64,000 nucleotides of DNA from Limnoperna fortunei (lineage: Eukaryota > Mollusca > Bivalvia > Mytilida > Modiolidae), in the NCBI GenBank assembly GCA_944474755.1, contig OX104114.1:22157220-22221219 (forward strand), read 5' to 3'. How positions within the stretch are numbered: position 1 is the first letter of the stretch; each line of letters opens with the position of its first letter. Position numbers and translations under genes: made by a program. The notes under the pieces are model-generated. The model searched no databases, was not told the origin of the DNA, and saw only the letters and a program-made list of their open reading frames with translations. Shown here piece after piece: positions 33,530-46,084 of the stretch.

Positions 33530-35560
33530 TGCCCATTTTTCTGGATTAGCTGGGGATTCGATTTCAGGTCAGTCGCTCACCTACTTTCGGACATTTCTGT
33601 CTTTGATCGATTTTTTTATTCGTACTTATGGGAACAAGGACAAGGAAACTTAAGAAGCATGCCTCGTCTTTTACCCCTTTCTAAGCCCCGTCGTTATATT
33701 ATGTTTATGTCAAGTCTATACACTAGTAATACATTTTTGCAAATCCTTTGGATATGTAGTCTAGAAAACCGGTTATTGATTGTACATTTTGTAATAATTA
33801 CAAGCACATATGTATCAATGTATTTTGAAACAAGTCAGTACTCTGTAGAGGCGGAAATTAAAATGTTTTCTAAATGATGTTGTCAATAAACTGTATTTTG
33901 TATTTAAAAATACGGCGAAAATGTATTTTAAAGGAAAAAATAGGGCGAGAAAGTACCAGAAGCAAGTTTGGCGAAGCGCAAAATTGGCAAAAGACTGGGA
34001 TTATTTATAGCTTTAAAAAGACTTATGCGAAAAGCAATCAAATAATACAAAGAACTACTCCTTCCATATACATCAACAAAACACAGAAATGAAATTGCGC
34101 ATAACCTCTGTAAAAGTTCGATTGTCCAAAAAAGGAGAAAACTTACAATTGAAGAATAATATGAAATTGACAACCAAGTCGGGCTCTTGAATGACATTCA
34201 AGACAGAAATGTTATTGATATTTAAGCGCAACCTATCACTGAGGGTGAAGTCTTAAACGTATGGTTATACATCCTAATAAAAGCAAAGCGCCAGGTGAAG
34301 ACCAAATTTTCACTAAGTATGTAAAAACTACTATTCAACAATTTTTGCACGCGCGTGTAGATCTTTTTACCTGTTATTCAGGCAATATATCGGACACTTG
34401 GCTTACTGGCAAAAGCCAATCTGTAAAATTACAAAAACCATAAAATAACCTGAAATTTTACATTAATAACAAAGAGATAGAAATTGTCAAAAACTATAAA
34501 TACCCAAGTGTTATCTTCTCTAGAAATGCATCTTTTTCGCAACGAGAAAATATTTACGAGATCTATTAAAGCTATGTACATTATTATTAGGAAAGGTAGA
34601 AATAATCATTCATCAATAGAGTGGCAGTTCGACATATTTGATCTGGATGTCTTACCCATTCTTATGTACGGAGCCGAAATATGGGGATTTGAAAACCTAG
34701 ACATTCTCGAACGGGTACATTTAAGTTTTTGCAAGCATGTTTTGCTTCTTAAAAATCGACCCCAAATTTTATGATTTATGGAGAAACGGGGAGAAATTAA
34801 ATGTCTATACAAGTTAAACTACGTATGATAAAGTTTTGGTGCAAACCTTTTCGATACCACATGTGAAAAAAAGATCTCGTCAATGTTATATAAATTGTTA
34901 TGTATTAATAATTAACAATTAGGGTATAGAGAACAAATGGTTGTCATTTATAAGGGGAATTTAAGATAACTGTGGTATGTCAAATATATGGCAACATCAA
35001 AATTATATTTCAAAACAATGGATTGTTCAAAGTATAGATGAAAAGTTAAAAGATCAGTTAGACAGGAATGGTCAGCAGAAATAAATCAATCGTCAAAAGC
35101 TTAATTTTATAGAATATTCAAAAATAAACTTAAATTTGAAATGTAGCTTTCAATTCTTTCATTTAATTGTGGTTTAAAATTATGTAAATTTAGATGTGGC
35201 AATCACCGTTTGCCATTGGAGACAGGGGGTGGCATAATATACAGAGAACAGATAGATTATGCCAACTTTGCGACACCGCTGACATCGGTGATGAATTTTA
35301 TTATAAAATGTCCTGTCCTCTTAAAAAAGAACGTGACAAATATCTAACGCACTATTGTTGTACAAATGCTAATATTTATAAATTTAAAAATGTATTGGCA
35401 ACAGAAAACATTGTTTTATTAGAAAAGTTATATAGGTTCATACAGTATTTAACATTGAAAGTCTGTCCTCCTGGTTAAAGTTAAAATTATATGCCTTCAC
35501 ACATGCAAAATGTGTTGTATTATGTATATTATCATCTCTGTAACTTTGTTATTTAGTTAA
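33530..35560 (+). pseudogene. LINE fragment in block 2, with 3' end
   Basis: Same LINE family as 22,380-25,520, differently deleted. Seen: connector near 33,950 (ARKYQKQVWRSAKLAKDW), RT lead-in at 34,261-34,443 (NKSKAPGEDQIFTKYVKTT, SDTWLTGK). It then jumps to the C-terminal domain (ILMYGAEIWGFENLDI at 34,650-34,700). A Cys/His-containing end follows at 35,194-35,478 (CQLCDTADIGDE, CPLKKERDKYL), finishing VCPPG. The 3' tail is near 35,560 (GAGAATAAAGATG). Stops and shifts throughout. Confidence 0.78.
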
Positions 35561-36545
35561 TGAGAATAAAGATGTCTATGTCTACATATTTGTTACATAA
35601 AATTCTTTGACTGATACCACATAGTCTTACGTATTCTTCAGATGTTTTGAGGTTTGAAGATAAATCGGATAGAATTCTGTTCTTAAAAACATCGACATCA
35701 AATTGTAAGGTTAACTGTATGACCGGTATATGCAGGTCAAAAGGAAAACAATATATACGTTTTAATACTGGAATAATCAACTGTTACTTAATAGAAAATT
35801 TCTCAAGCTGACATTTATTTAGAAATGACACTCACATATATAGAAAATTCTTCTAGGAGTCAATTCTATGCCACCTTTAAGGTTTTCAATTTGAACCATA
35901 TTCATTTAGATATTGAGTAGCATTTTTGCATATTTGGCAAGTAACAAAATTCACCATCTGGAGATTGGCGAATAAAGCGGATATAAAGCCTGTGTAACTT
36001 TGACCTCGAAGACGAGTTTCATTATACAATCTGCAACTGAAATAAATGACCTTCGATCGAATTATATCACCAATTATTATACAAAATATGCTGACATAAA
36101 TAGATTTTATGATATACTACAAAGACAGGCACTGCTATAAATGTTTGTTAAAAAGGTGGAAAACATTGATCATGTTGGGATATTTTTATTTGAAGCCGTA
36201 AGCCTTTAATTGTACATGTTCAAAACTTAACATGTACTGATTCATTCATTTGTATATATGTATATATATCACTATTGTTCTCCTGGTAGCAACGGCCGAG
36301 TGTATTTTCTGCAATAATTTTCTTTAACATGAATACAAAGAATGAGCATACATACAGTGAGTATAGATAAACAGTCATTCTCAAGTATTGTATTATTAAT
36401 ATACATAATATACAATGTCGCATGGTTTTAAAATAAGTTTAAGCACATATAGAACTTTTCTATATACATATAGCGATTGATAATCAAATGATGGTATGTT
36501 TATTGTAGTATCTTTAAATTGAGGGTAGTGTTCCCTTCGTCAAAT
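35561..36545. other. no gene recognised
   Basis: The part from about 35,968 is shared with block 1; 35,561-35,967 is not. Frames on the minus strand (35,553-35,780; 36,220-36,423) are short and without recognisable domains. Confidence 0.45.
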
Positions 36546-37526
36546 CGTGGGAAAATTATTTAATTTTAAGTTGCTGCATGTATCTAAAGAGCTGGTCATA
36601 AAATAGGTTTCAACACAAGATAGAGGACATCTGATCATATTTATAAATTTACGGCTATTTTAGACATATATTTAAATGCAGACAAGCCAGTTTTAGTTCC
36701 CTAAACTAATTCAGTTCAGTCCGGTTTCTTGCAATACTTATAAAATTCGAAAAAGGAAAAAAGAAATTGGAGCAGCATTATTTTCTGTAAACAAAACCGT
36801 ATATGACAGTTTTGTACTAAGAATAATTAGTGCTAGTTTCCATCAGGTGTTGGTGTTATCCAGGGGGAAAATCGTGGGAAAATTATTTAATTTTAAGTTG
36901 CTGCATGTATCTAAAGAGCTGGTCATAAAATAGGTTTCAACACAAGATAGAGGACATCTGATCATATTTATAAATTTACGGCTATTTTAGACATATATTT
37001 AAATGCAGACAAGCCAGTTTTAGTTCCCTAAACTAATTCAGTTCAGTCCGGTTTCTTGCAATACTTATAAAATTCGAAAAAGGAAAAAAGAAATTGGAGC
37101 AGCATTATTTTCTGTAAACAAAACCGTATATGACAGTTTTGTACTAAGAATAATTAGTGCTAGTTTCCATCAGGTGTTGGTGTTATCCAGGGGGACAATC
37201 GTGGGAAAATTATTTAATTTTAAGTTGCTGCATGTATCTAAAGAGCTGGTCATAAAATAGGTTTCAACACAAGATAGAGGACATCTGATCATATTTATAA
37301 ATTTACGGCTATTTTAGACATATATTTAAATGCAGACAAGCCAGTTTTAGTTCCCTAAACTAATTCAGTTCAGTCCGGTTTCTTGCAATACTTATAAAAT
37401 TCGAAAAAGGAAAAAAGAAATTGGAGCAGCATTATTTTCTGTAAACAAAACCGTATATGACAGTTTTGTACTAAGAATAATTAGTGCTAGTTTCCATCAG
37501 GTGTTGGTGTTATCCAGGGGGACAAT
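36546..37526. repeat. 327-bp tandem triplication
   Basis: Three consecutive copies start at 36,546, 36,873 and 37,200, each CGTGGGAAAATTATTT, exactly 327 bases apart and nearly identical. Junction 1/2 reads GGGGGAAAATCGTGG and junction 2/3 GGGGGACAATCGTGG, a one-base difference. Both ends of the unit share AATC, suggesting microhomology at the first duplication. Block 1 has a single copy (about 26,080-26,415). Confidence 0.95.
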
Positions 37527-37598
37527 CTCAGTCTAAATCTATTTAATGCGTTGGTGTGTTTCCCGAACGCCTTCTGGATAAAAACAATACCTCATTAG

Positions 37599-37730
37599 GT
37601 AAGGGGATTAAGGGGCCAATCAAAAAGTCCGATCGATACTTACGCAGAAGAACTTAACAAATTGCGTGACACCGAATGGGACGACACCAGTAGAGCCGAC
37701 TCATCATCAGAGCTCCTTCATCTCGAATAA
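37599..37730 (+). CDS. orphan exon-like C-terminal reading frame
   Basis: I do not recognise the protein. The frame has no ATG and ends at TAA (37,728-37,730). From about 37,626 it encodes an acidic, hydrophilic tail (PIDTYAEELNKLRDTEWDD, then SRADSSSELLHLE) whose codon and base use differ clearly from the surrounding AT-rich DNA. It begins within a few bases of the right edge of the duplicated block. It could be the last exon of a host gene, with AAAAAG at 37,622-37,627 as a poor splice acceptor, or a captured fragment of an element protein. The long GC-richer run is unlikely to be pure chance, but with 34 codons this remains open. Confidence 0.3.
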   Translation, partial: VRGLRGQSKSPIDTYAEELNKLRDTEWDDTSRADSSSELLHLE

Positions 37731-37763
37731 GTGACAAAATGACTCTGTGTTTAGTTTAGTGCT

Positions 37764-38547
37764 CTGTTTTATGCGGTGTGACTTTTTACCCAAACTTACC
37801 CAAACTTTACACAAATTAAGCACATTAATATAACTTTTTGGCAGTATTGTCATGTTGGTAACATTTTATATACTCTATTTTTGTTGAAAAATCTCATAAA
37901 GTGCAGTTAACATGAGAATTTCCTGTGTTAAAGTCGATCTTATGAAGCTCCTTATGATCGTATATAATGCATTATTCAATCTGTACCCAAACACTCGTTA
38001 AAATAACATTTTTGGTAGTAAATAAGCAATAAATATTAAACCACTAAAATTCAGTTAAATAATGAATATTTTATTAAACATTGCAATTTCAAAACAAAAT
38101 AACCCAAAATAATTCGAGATCGAAGATATTATTGTATAACGTGCTGCACTCCATTGATGTCTTGATTGAAGCCATATCATATAAAAGGGTAATATAAAAT
38201 GTTTCCAAAATGTGTTTCTTTGTTACAATCTGTCATGCAGACTTTTGTTGTAACATTTTCAAACATAAATATAGTACATGCAACTATTAAACCGGATAGA
38301 ACGGACTAACAATGTCATTTTAACCAATGCTTGGGCACAGTTTAGTTAAAACAATTCCTTACATAATATTCTTTATATGTTGATTATAAGTTCATTTAAA
38401 TAACGTTTTCCAACAAAAATAGTATAAGTATAACATTTATACAGGATAAAACTTCCAAAATGTTATTTTTATGTGTGTTTTGATATAGTTTGGGTAAGTT
38501 TGTGTATATTTGGGTAAGTTTGGGTAAAAAGTCACACCCTGTTTTTT
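37764..38547. mobile_element. TIR element (MITE), 764 bp
   Basis: A perfect 30-bp inverted repeat: GGTGTGACTTTTTACCCAAA and on at 37,775-37,804, with its complement at 38,509-38,538. The inner side repeats TTTGGGTAAG. A possible 8-9 bp target duplication CTGTTTTAT (37,764) / CTGTTTTTT (38,539) has one mismatch and leaves two extra bases on the left. That size would suit hAT. No transposase frame inside. Confidence 0.85.
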
Positions 38548-40450
38548 TGTTAATTATTATAATTACATTATTAGATGTATTTAAGGATTGTTTTCAATTG
38601 CTGGTTAGATTATTGGATATAAAATTATTTCTACGGTAAAGCGCCCATGATAAGAATTGTCATTTCTCATTGTCAAGATTTCTTTCATAAGTTATTTGTA
38701 TCATAGTGAGCAATACATGTGAATGAAGCAATATACAGAATTTTAAAAACTTGCAAATTAATCGACAAACACGTGCATTTTGCGCATGCGTATTATGATA
38801 AAATGGATATCTAGGCCGGAAATTGACATTCCCGTATAAGTACATAATGGGAATGATGACTGTTTTTTGCTTTAAAGTGCGTTTGATACAGTTCATTTTT
38901 ATATTAATGTTTTGTCACATTACTCACCCATTTGAAACATAAACATTTTGCTTTTTGATATTCAAGAAAGGGCAATATTCTAAACTTATAAAAAGTATTT
39001 TTATGATCTTCTTATTCTTCTCTTTCACGGCGATAAATTAAGTCCATTACTGAGCTGTTCCGTGGAGTAGGCTAAAACAAACCCTCTCTTAATACCACAA
39101 AATGTGTTCCGATTTTTTAAGCTGTAATCTCCGTTAAACCCCACTAAAACTATAATGCAAGGACAAATTTGCTCGAATTTTAATGCCTAATTGCAAGATT
39201 GCATGCAAAACTAATATACGTGAGTGAAACCTTGAAACCGTTCTTTATAATAGAGAACAATGTATAAAACTGTATATTGTAATCTCCGTTAAACGTGTTT
39301 TCCGTTAACACAACATAAACGACAACGAAAAATCACGCGCTTCCATGGAGATATTGTACTTCCTGGAGTGATGATTGGGTGAAATGCAAGACAAAAGAAA
39401 GACAACTCAATCATGAGCACCTTAAATAAGATGGATGGCGAGATTGTTCTGTCATAAAGCAACTTTTATTTGAATAAAATATCGTATTCTAGAATACAAA
39501 TATTTTAATCGTATGTGTAGAATTCTAACCAAAAAGAGAAACCGATCCTCGATAAGAACCCGACAAATTTTGTTAATGATTTTCTTATCGACTATGTAAG
39601 TACAGTACTAAATGTCCTAAATTGATTCTAAAATTACACTTTCAAACTTCAACGACTGCCAGGCTTATATATAAAATTAAAGATATTTCATAACACAATC
39701 GGCGTCCTCATGAAATGGCCTTACTACTAAAATGTTACGCTTTCATTCTCCAGGACTGAATTAAATGATACATTTAACAACAACAACAACCCCCCCCCCC
39801 CCCAAACAAACAAAAAAAAACCAAAAACACACAGAACAACAACATTCCTTTTTTTTATTTCTTGTATGATGCAGTCGTTCAGCGATTCAAGAGTCCAGTA
39901 TTATCCATTAGCCCCTATTTAATTTTTTTATCATGACTCAAACCGCGGTAAAATAGATCATTGTAAAATTAGTACAGCAGTCAGCAAGAACAACGCAAAT
40001 ACACACCATGACCCTCAAGAATCTTTTATGATCAAAGATCGTAATGAAATCGTCGGATTACCATTAGTTTCGGTTCTGTTATATATTTTTAATTTCTTTT
40101 AAATAGTTCGATAATGATCTCGTTGGTATTTTGTTTGTACATTAGCGTCTACCAGTATGTGTTTCTATCAGGTCCGCGCTTTAAAAATAAAATATATGGA
40201 GAGCCATAACAGCATTTTTAAAGAGGTTTTTCGGCATTTTTATTTTGCCATTCTTATTATCATGTACAGCGTACCTCCTATATATGTTAGAAATAACGCA
40301 AGGTTATATTATTGTTAGTTTTACGAAGTTTTCTAACTAAAGACATTCTTATTAGGACGGAAAAAATATAACAAGTGAAATTCACCAACATCCGAAAAAT
40401 CACTCTGGGAAATAAATTATTGGTAATTAAATCGGATTTGTATAGATATT
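38548..40450. other. no gene recognised
   Basis: AT-rich, no recurring repeat. A C-run (about 39,791-39,803) lies beside CAA repeats. No coding frame with a recognisable domain. Confidence 0.55.
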
Positions 40451-40480
40451 ATAACACTCTTTACTAATAAAATATACAAG

Positions 40481-40990
40481 TTGAATGATCAAAATAAATT
40501 ATTCTTGTATAAAGACTTGAAGCTAGCCTTAAAACCAGAACTTTATTTATCCTGCAAAAACTTTAAACATAGGAAACTAATAACAAAATTCCAGATAAGT
40601 GATAATTCCTTAGAAATTGAGTCCGGCCTATATAAACAATACCCCGAGGATCTCGACTTTGTAATTTCTGTTACTTTCAAGAAATTGAAGATGAAACACA
40701 CTTCTTCTTCTACTGTCATAAAAAAGCAAAATTATTCTTCTGAACTAATGAAAGAATATAAAATTTCAATGATTTAAATAAAAAAAGAAAAAAAACCTTT
40801 TCTCATTTTAAACCCAAAATTTTTTCGACGGGTCCAGAATCTAGGTGTTTTTTTAAAACAGTCAATCGAACTGAGGTCAGGGGACTTATGATATGTTATC
40901 TGTAGAATTGTTTGTTGTTATGTCTTTATTCCTGTTTTTTGTGACACAAGCTGTTAAAATAGCTTAATGATAATACATAAATAAAATAAA
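40481..40990 (+). pseudogene. LINE 3' end fragment
   Basis: C-terminal piece of a non-LTR element protein. The first frame reads KHRKLITKFQISDNSLEIE. After a frameshift near 40,655 the sequence gives CNFCYFQEIEDETHFFFYC, a CX2C...H...C arrangement common at the C-terminus of LINE ORF2. It ends in a 3' tail of TAAA-type repeats (about 40,975-41,000). 5'-truncated, as usual for LINE insertions. Confidence 0.65.
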
Positions 40991-41473
40991 TAAAATTGAT
41001 AAAAGAAAACATTTAATATAACCCCTACACGACATGTTTGACACTAATATGCGGAAATATTACCCCGCAAAATTTTTCACGTTTACATTACGCAATAACA
41101 TCAAAAAATACAAAAGAGACACAATGCCCACAAAGCAATACTTGATATTAAAAAATATATATTATCAAAATAAATAGAAAAAAACTAACAAAATACACAT
41201 ATTGACATATAATATTTATTTAAAATATGGTAACTTTAAAAACTGATTAAACCACTTCATTTTTTCCTAAATATAAGCAGTTCCATATAAGTCATTAACA
41301 TTTCCTACCCATACATGTATGCCGTCTCTTGACAGAATACTACAATTTCTTGATGTATTTTCCTACAGATTTTCAAACATTTTAAGAACACCAAATTAGT
41401 GCCTGGCAAGTTTTTTTAAAAAACTTATAGTAGCGTATAAAAATCAGTACGCCTTCTTGCAAAAACCTTAACG

Positions 41474-41722
41474 GTTGGTTTAGTTTGAATGGTGTTTAAC
41501 GCCACATTAAGCAATTTTTCAGCTTTATCATGGGGGAGTCAGTCGGAGTATGCGGAGAAAACCCCCGACCTTAGGTAGGAAAACTGGCAATCCTTGTCAA
41601 TTAACATTGGAGTCGAGAACACAGTGCCAGCAGTGAGAATCGAATCCGCAATCTCAGTGTTTACAGACCACGTGATCAATATTAGACGAACTACCTTAAC
41701 AACTCGGCCACCGCGGCCCCCC
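41474..41722 (-). mobile_element. tRNA-derived SINE, family 1
   Basis: The head lies at the right end (complement of AACTCGGCCACCGCGGCC). Part of the centre is deleted near 41,530. The tail complement TTTGAATGGTGTTTAACGCC is at the left. Probable target duplication AAAACCTTAACG (41,462-41,473) / AAAACGTTGACG (41,723-41,734), two mismatches. Frames across it on both strands are repeat sequence, not genes. Confidence 0.88.
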
Positions 41723-41734
41723 AAAACGTTGACG

Positions 41735-42280
41735 CAAACTGCATTTTCGCAAAGTACATTCATAAAATACCATTCAGTTATAAAATAATCAAGACACAGG
41801 CTCTCCGTCATCTCATCTGTCGCTAAATTATTTATTTTTTCACTGAAAGGCTGGTTCTCCTTGGAATGGCCAATACGCACAGTATATAAATATTTTGTTA
41901 AATGAAAGACCGGTTGATTATTTGGTACGTAGAAATGTAATGTTCAAAATAATTGCATTTCGATCCTAGTGATCCTCACTGCTTTTAAATTATTTTGTGA
42001 TGTACAGCAATAAAAAAAAAATCCTTTAAACCATGAAATTTAAAACGTCAAATTTTATTACGTTGTAAAACGTCACTGATAACGTTGCTTTTTATGTTGG
42101 TATATATGCATATTTTCATCCTATTTATTTCCAAAAATGTTTAATATTACATGCCAATTTTATTAATCTTAATTGTACAAGATCTAAACATTATCAACAT
42201 TAAGAAAGAATGTCAATTTTAACATTTGTGTTTTGCATCATTCTCTAACTGTACAATGGGCGATTTACCGTAGAAATAGT
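41735..42280. other. no gene recognised
   Basis: AT-rich, no supportable feature. Confidence 0.5.
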
Positions 42281-42364
42281 GATAAACGACTTTGGGTCGA
42301 TTTACGCTGAATAAACGGCGAAGCGGTTTATGTTGCAGCGTAAAACGATCCAAAGTCGTTTATA
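42281..42364. mobile_element. small foldback hairpin
   Basis: GATAAACGACTTTGGGTCGA pairs with the later TCGATC-like segment read as CGATCCAAAGTCGTTTAT, and TTTACGCTG pairs with CAGCGTAAA. The arms are about 38 bp around an 8-base centre (GGCGAAGC). A perfect hairpin core this long is unlikely by chance. No target duplication found. Confidence 0.65.
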
Positions 42365-43716
42365 TCCAATAATCTAACCAACAATTGAAAACAAACCTTA
42401 TATTTTAAATTCTATAGTAAAAAATTAAGTAACAAGAACAATATTTTACAATTTATAAAATAATATTTGCAATTCACAATTTTAGTGTCGTCACTTGTTG
42501 TTTGCGGAAGAATTCATAAGTCAATGTCATCAATACATCATATTATGACGTCACAATCAGTCACGTGCTGAAATACCAAGTTAGGTTATACGAAATAACC
42601 AACTTTGCTCATGTATTGAGTATTTAAAAGAAATTAAAATATAGTGCTATATCATGAAATAGATGTAATGAATTTAATTTAATTTAATAAATGTATGATT
42701 AAAGTATTTAATTTAGTTTGACTTTGTTTTAAACCTTAAATTTGTCTGCTACAATATTCCAACTATAAAAACAGGTGACGCTAATTTAAACACCCCTTAG
42801 AAGACCCCTTAATCCAATATATATAAATTAGATGGTTTTTTTAATCCAGTAGAGAATAAATCAACGTGTTTATCAATAACATTACACAATCAGTATGTAA
42901 CCCTATTAATCTTGGGAACAAACAGTTTAATGCACGTGGATGATTTATTGTTTGTATTTATAGATTCTACTGGGGGCGTACTGTATAAACAATGCATGGG
43001 GACTATAATAACGTATATACATAATGACATAAATTTATAAGCCAGCCTTCAAAGGCTTATGGAGCACTTCATCGTTGTACTATAAATATTGTCCGTTTTT
43101 TAGTTTCAATTAAATCCAACATAAGACTTTCTTTAACTTTAAATCAAAAAGAAACTTCAAATCATAACGAAAACTTTCTTAAACTTTAAATCAAATAGAA
43201 ACGGGTATATATCAAAATAAAAGTTTACCGGATAGAACTTGTTTTTTTATGTCATGGTGAGCAACTATGAACTATTTTGCTAACAATACTAACATTTCAA
43301 TTGTAAAGAAGATTTTGAGAATTAACTTTGAAGCATGACACAAGCATTTGCGATTATTACACATATCGTTAACAATTGCGGTACTTAAGTGTTGCACAAG
43401 TGTTTTGACGTGAATGCGCTTTTTTGCCAGTCCATATATGAAGCATATATAATGGACAAATCCGCCATATTTTGTGTTGTGGTTGTAACCAACGGTTGGA
43501 TTTTTAGCAAGAGATGCGTTTCGGGGGGGGGGGGAGGGGGGTGGTGGCATATAGGATCATATATAATGAACACATTGCATTGAAAGTAGATTTCAACAGA
43601 TTAAAGTTTTTATTAAATTTATAATATATATCACTGTAAAAAATTGCAAAAAAGACATTGCTGGAATTTCTAAATACTTGCAATACAGCTTCTGAATTCA
43701 CGTTCGCTCCATCTTC
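42365..43716. other. no gene recognised
   Basis: AT-rich sequence with a G-run at about 43,524-43,542 that produces Gly- and Pro-rich chance frames on both strands. Confidence 0.5.
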
Positions 43717-43961
43717 ACGGCTTATTCGTGCCAAACAACAAAAAGAAAAAAAATATTTCGTTTGAACGGTTTATTAAATCGTTTCAACGATTTATTAAAT
43801 CGTTACAATGATTTATTTAATCGTTATAACGATTAATTAAATCGTTTGAACGATTTATGAAATCGTTACAACGATTTATTAAAACGTTTCAAGGGTTTAT
43901 TAAACCGTTCAAACGAATAGAGAGGTTTTTTTCTATTTGTTGTTTGGCAGGAATAAGCCGT
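43717..43961. mobile_element. TIR element carrying an array of 21-bp palindromic units
   Basis: The ends ACGGCTTATTCGTGCCAAAC (43,717) and its near-complement (to 43,961) form an inverted repeat of about 32 bp with mismatches. Between them (about 43,756-43,917) lie about seven or eight units of 21 bp built on AACGATTTATTAAATCGTT, each itself a palindrome, with point differences. The whole can fold in many registers. No clear target duplication. Confidence 0.8.
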
Positions 43962-45078
43962 CGTACCCCTGACATCATACATTCATATTTTGCGGCTGGG
44001 AAGTGCGTCAGATGTTGAGAAGCACCAATCAAAATCGTTTTAATGTGCAAGGCAAACGTTAACCAAAACGCAAGGTTTAAACAAACGTGAAATTACTTCG
44101 AGAATTTGAAATAAATATAAAAAGGCTAAAAATAAACCGTTTTTAATTCCACGAAGACTTTTCCTAGAACTCGCAATGGTTTTGAGTTTCAGTTGTATTC
44201 TAGTCATATCAACCCCATATACACAAACGCAGAATGTACAGTATATTTTCCAAAACATAAATACTTACTGAATCGAATTTCTCTAAGAATAACCAAAAGT
44301 ACTAAGACACGATGAACCCTTGTGATTAATTGTGATATACAAAATTTAGATTCATACATTATTTTATTGTAAATTGTAAAACGAAAAGTCATTTTGTACT
44401 TACTCAGTAAATAATATTAATCCTGTAGATGTCCATATTAGATAGTGTCGGTAAATGACTCTTTAGGAACCTACTACTTTATGTAGAGGTGGTGGTTGAA
44501 TTTTGTTATTTAAAAAGGTTTTTTTTTTATCCAGAATAACCACATGCACAATCAGTAATCCCAAATTAAAGAAAGAACATGCAAGTATAGGGAAAACGAA
44601 TGGATTTGTATGCAGTGTTCTATTTGTAGACCACACTCATTCACTACCTCCATCCCTAAATAAAGGAAGTGGTTGATTATTTATACACGTACCTTTCACA
44701 GATGTAAAAAATACCCAGAAATTAAACGTGTTGAAAGATTTCAACAATAATATTACACTATGAAATTTCTATACAGAATCAGTATACTTGTGTATACACT
44801 GTAGACAGATACCCTCGACTCTTACTCTAAAATGTATCTGAACAATTGCTGAATGAGAATACAAGTTATGACAACCCCATTTTAACAAACACAGTGGATA
44901 TAACTCATAGATACATGTTATACTGATATATTTGCAAAAGTGTAATTCAACATCTGCTTATATAACCTAAGGGTTGGGACCATATACATGTACAAAAAAC
45001 TACACTATAATTATATATTGATGAGACATGCTACTTGGAAGTATAAATTTCATATGCAAAATCATGATTACCATGGGG
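43962..45078. other. no gene recognised
   Basis: Short frames only (for example 44,040-44,258 minus). No recognisable domain or repeat. Confidence 0.5.
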
Positions 45079-45335
45079 CCCAGGTGGATGATTGGTTCAG
45101 GTAGCTAGCCGTCTACTATTAATCACCTACCTATCAACACAGAGGTTGTGGGTTTCAAGTTTCACTGCAAGTTTTCGACTCAAAAATAAATAATTGGAAT
45201 CACAAGGATTTCCAGATTTCTACCATAGGTCTGGGTGTACTCCTTGGTACATGTCTTTCGGTTTCTTCCTCTACTGAAAACTGGACACCAGATATAGCTG
45301 CAAAATTGCTTAAAGTGGTGTTAAATAAATACATG
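45079..45335 (+). mobile_element. tRNA-derived SINE, family 1, old plus-strand copy
   Basis: The most diverged full-length copy. Head with CCGTCTACTATTAATCACCT, box-B-like GTGGGTTTCAAGTTTC, a recognisable centre (AAAACTGGACACCAGATATA) and the 3' end GTGGTGTTAAATAAATA. Its divergence suggests the family has been active over a long time. Confidence 0.7.
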
Positions 45336-45829
45336 ATTGCCTGTATATTTCTTAAGAAAAATCAACGTCGAGCCCAAACTAAATGTGTTTTTCAATTTTT
45401 TCTATGCTAGCCTTGCAATTAAATTTAACTTCCATTTACCCTAATAGGAAACTTAAAGTCGGGCTTTTGCTAATTGGGTTAACTATAGCCTTCAGCAGCA
45501 ATTCAAAAATCAACCCAATACACTAGTTTATAATTATGCACACATGGGCCTATAAATAAAACCTAGCAACAGTAATTTAGCTGTAACAGCTTGTGATCAC
45601 AAGTCCCCTTACCCTAGATAGAACAGCTTGACGATTTCTGTCCATCATTTTATTTTTCAAGAACACCTAGTTAATTTTATTATTTCATTCCTAAATACAT
45701 GCATCCTTATTTTAATGCGATTTTGATTATCACATGTATATGATTATAATATGTGAGATCATTATAATCACGTGGAAACATCTTAAAATATGACAAATAA
45801 AAATATGCTACAGTTGTTGCATGTTTTTT

Positions 45830-46084
45830 TTTTGTTTGTTTGGCTGGTGTTTAACGCCACTTTCAGCATTTTTGCAAAATTCAGCAAAATGGCGTTCAGT
45901 TTTTATTGGAGAAGGAAGCCAGAGTTCTCAGGGGAAAACCCCGACCTGCGGTAGGAAAATTGGCAATCCTTGTCAATTGAGATTGGAGTCTAGTACACCA
46001 TGTCTGCAGTGAGAATAAGTGTTGACAGACCACGTGATCAATAGATAGTAGACCAACTACCTTAACCACTCGGCCAGAGGCCCC
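45830..46084 (-). mobile_element. tRNA-derived SINE, family 1
   Basis: Tail at the left (TTTGTTTGTTTGGCTGGTG), conserved centre, tRNA-like head at the right with a small deletion in GGCCACCGAGGCC and a missing box-B core. A weak target duplication may be GCATGTTTTT / GCATATTTTA. Confidence 0.85.

Larger units (their letters stand above)
32545..37622 (+). repeat. duplicated block, copy 2
   Basis: Partner of 21,957-26,507. It additionally contains a foldback-bearing insertion (about 32,790-33,360), the LINE 3' end (35,298-35,967) and a 327-bp tandem triplication. It lacks the LINE middle. The right boundary is sharp: after GGGGCCAATCA the two copies have unrelated sequence. Confidence 0.75.

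Noticed and set aside
43272..43583. Pro-rich and Gly-rich frames
   Set aside because: They are produced by a G homopolymer-like run read on both strands.
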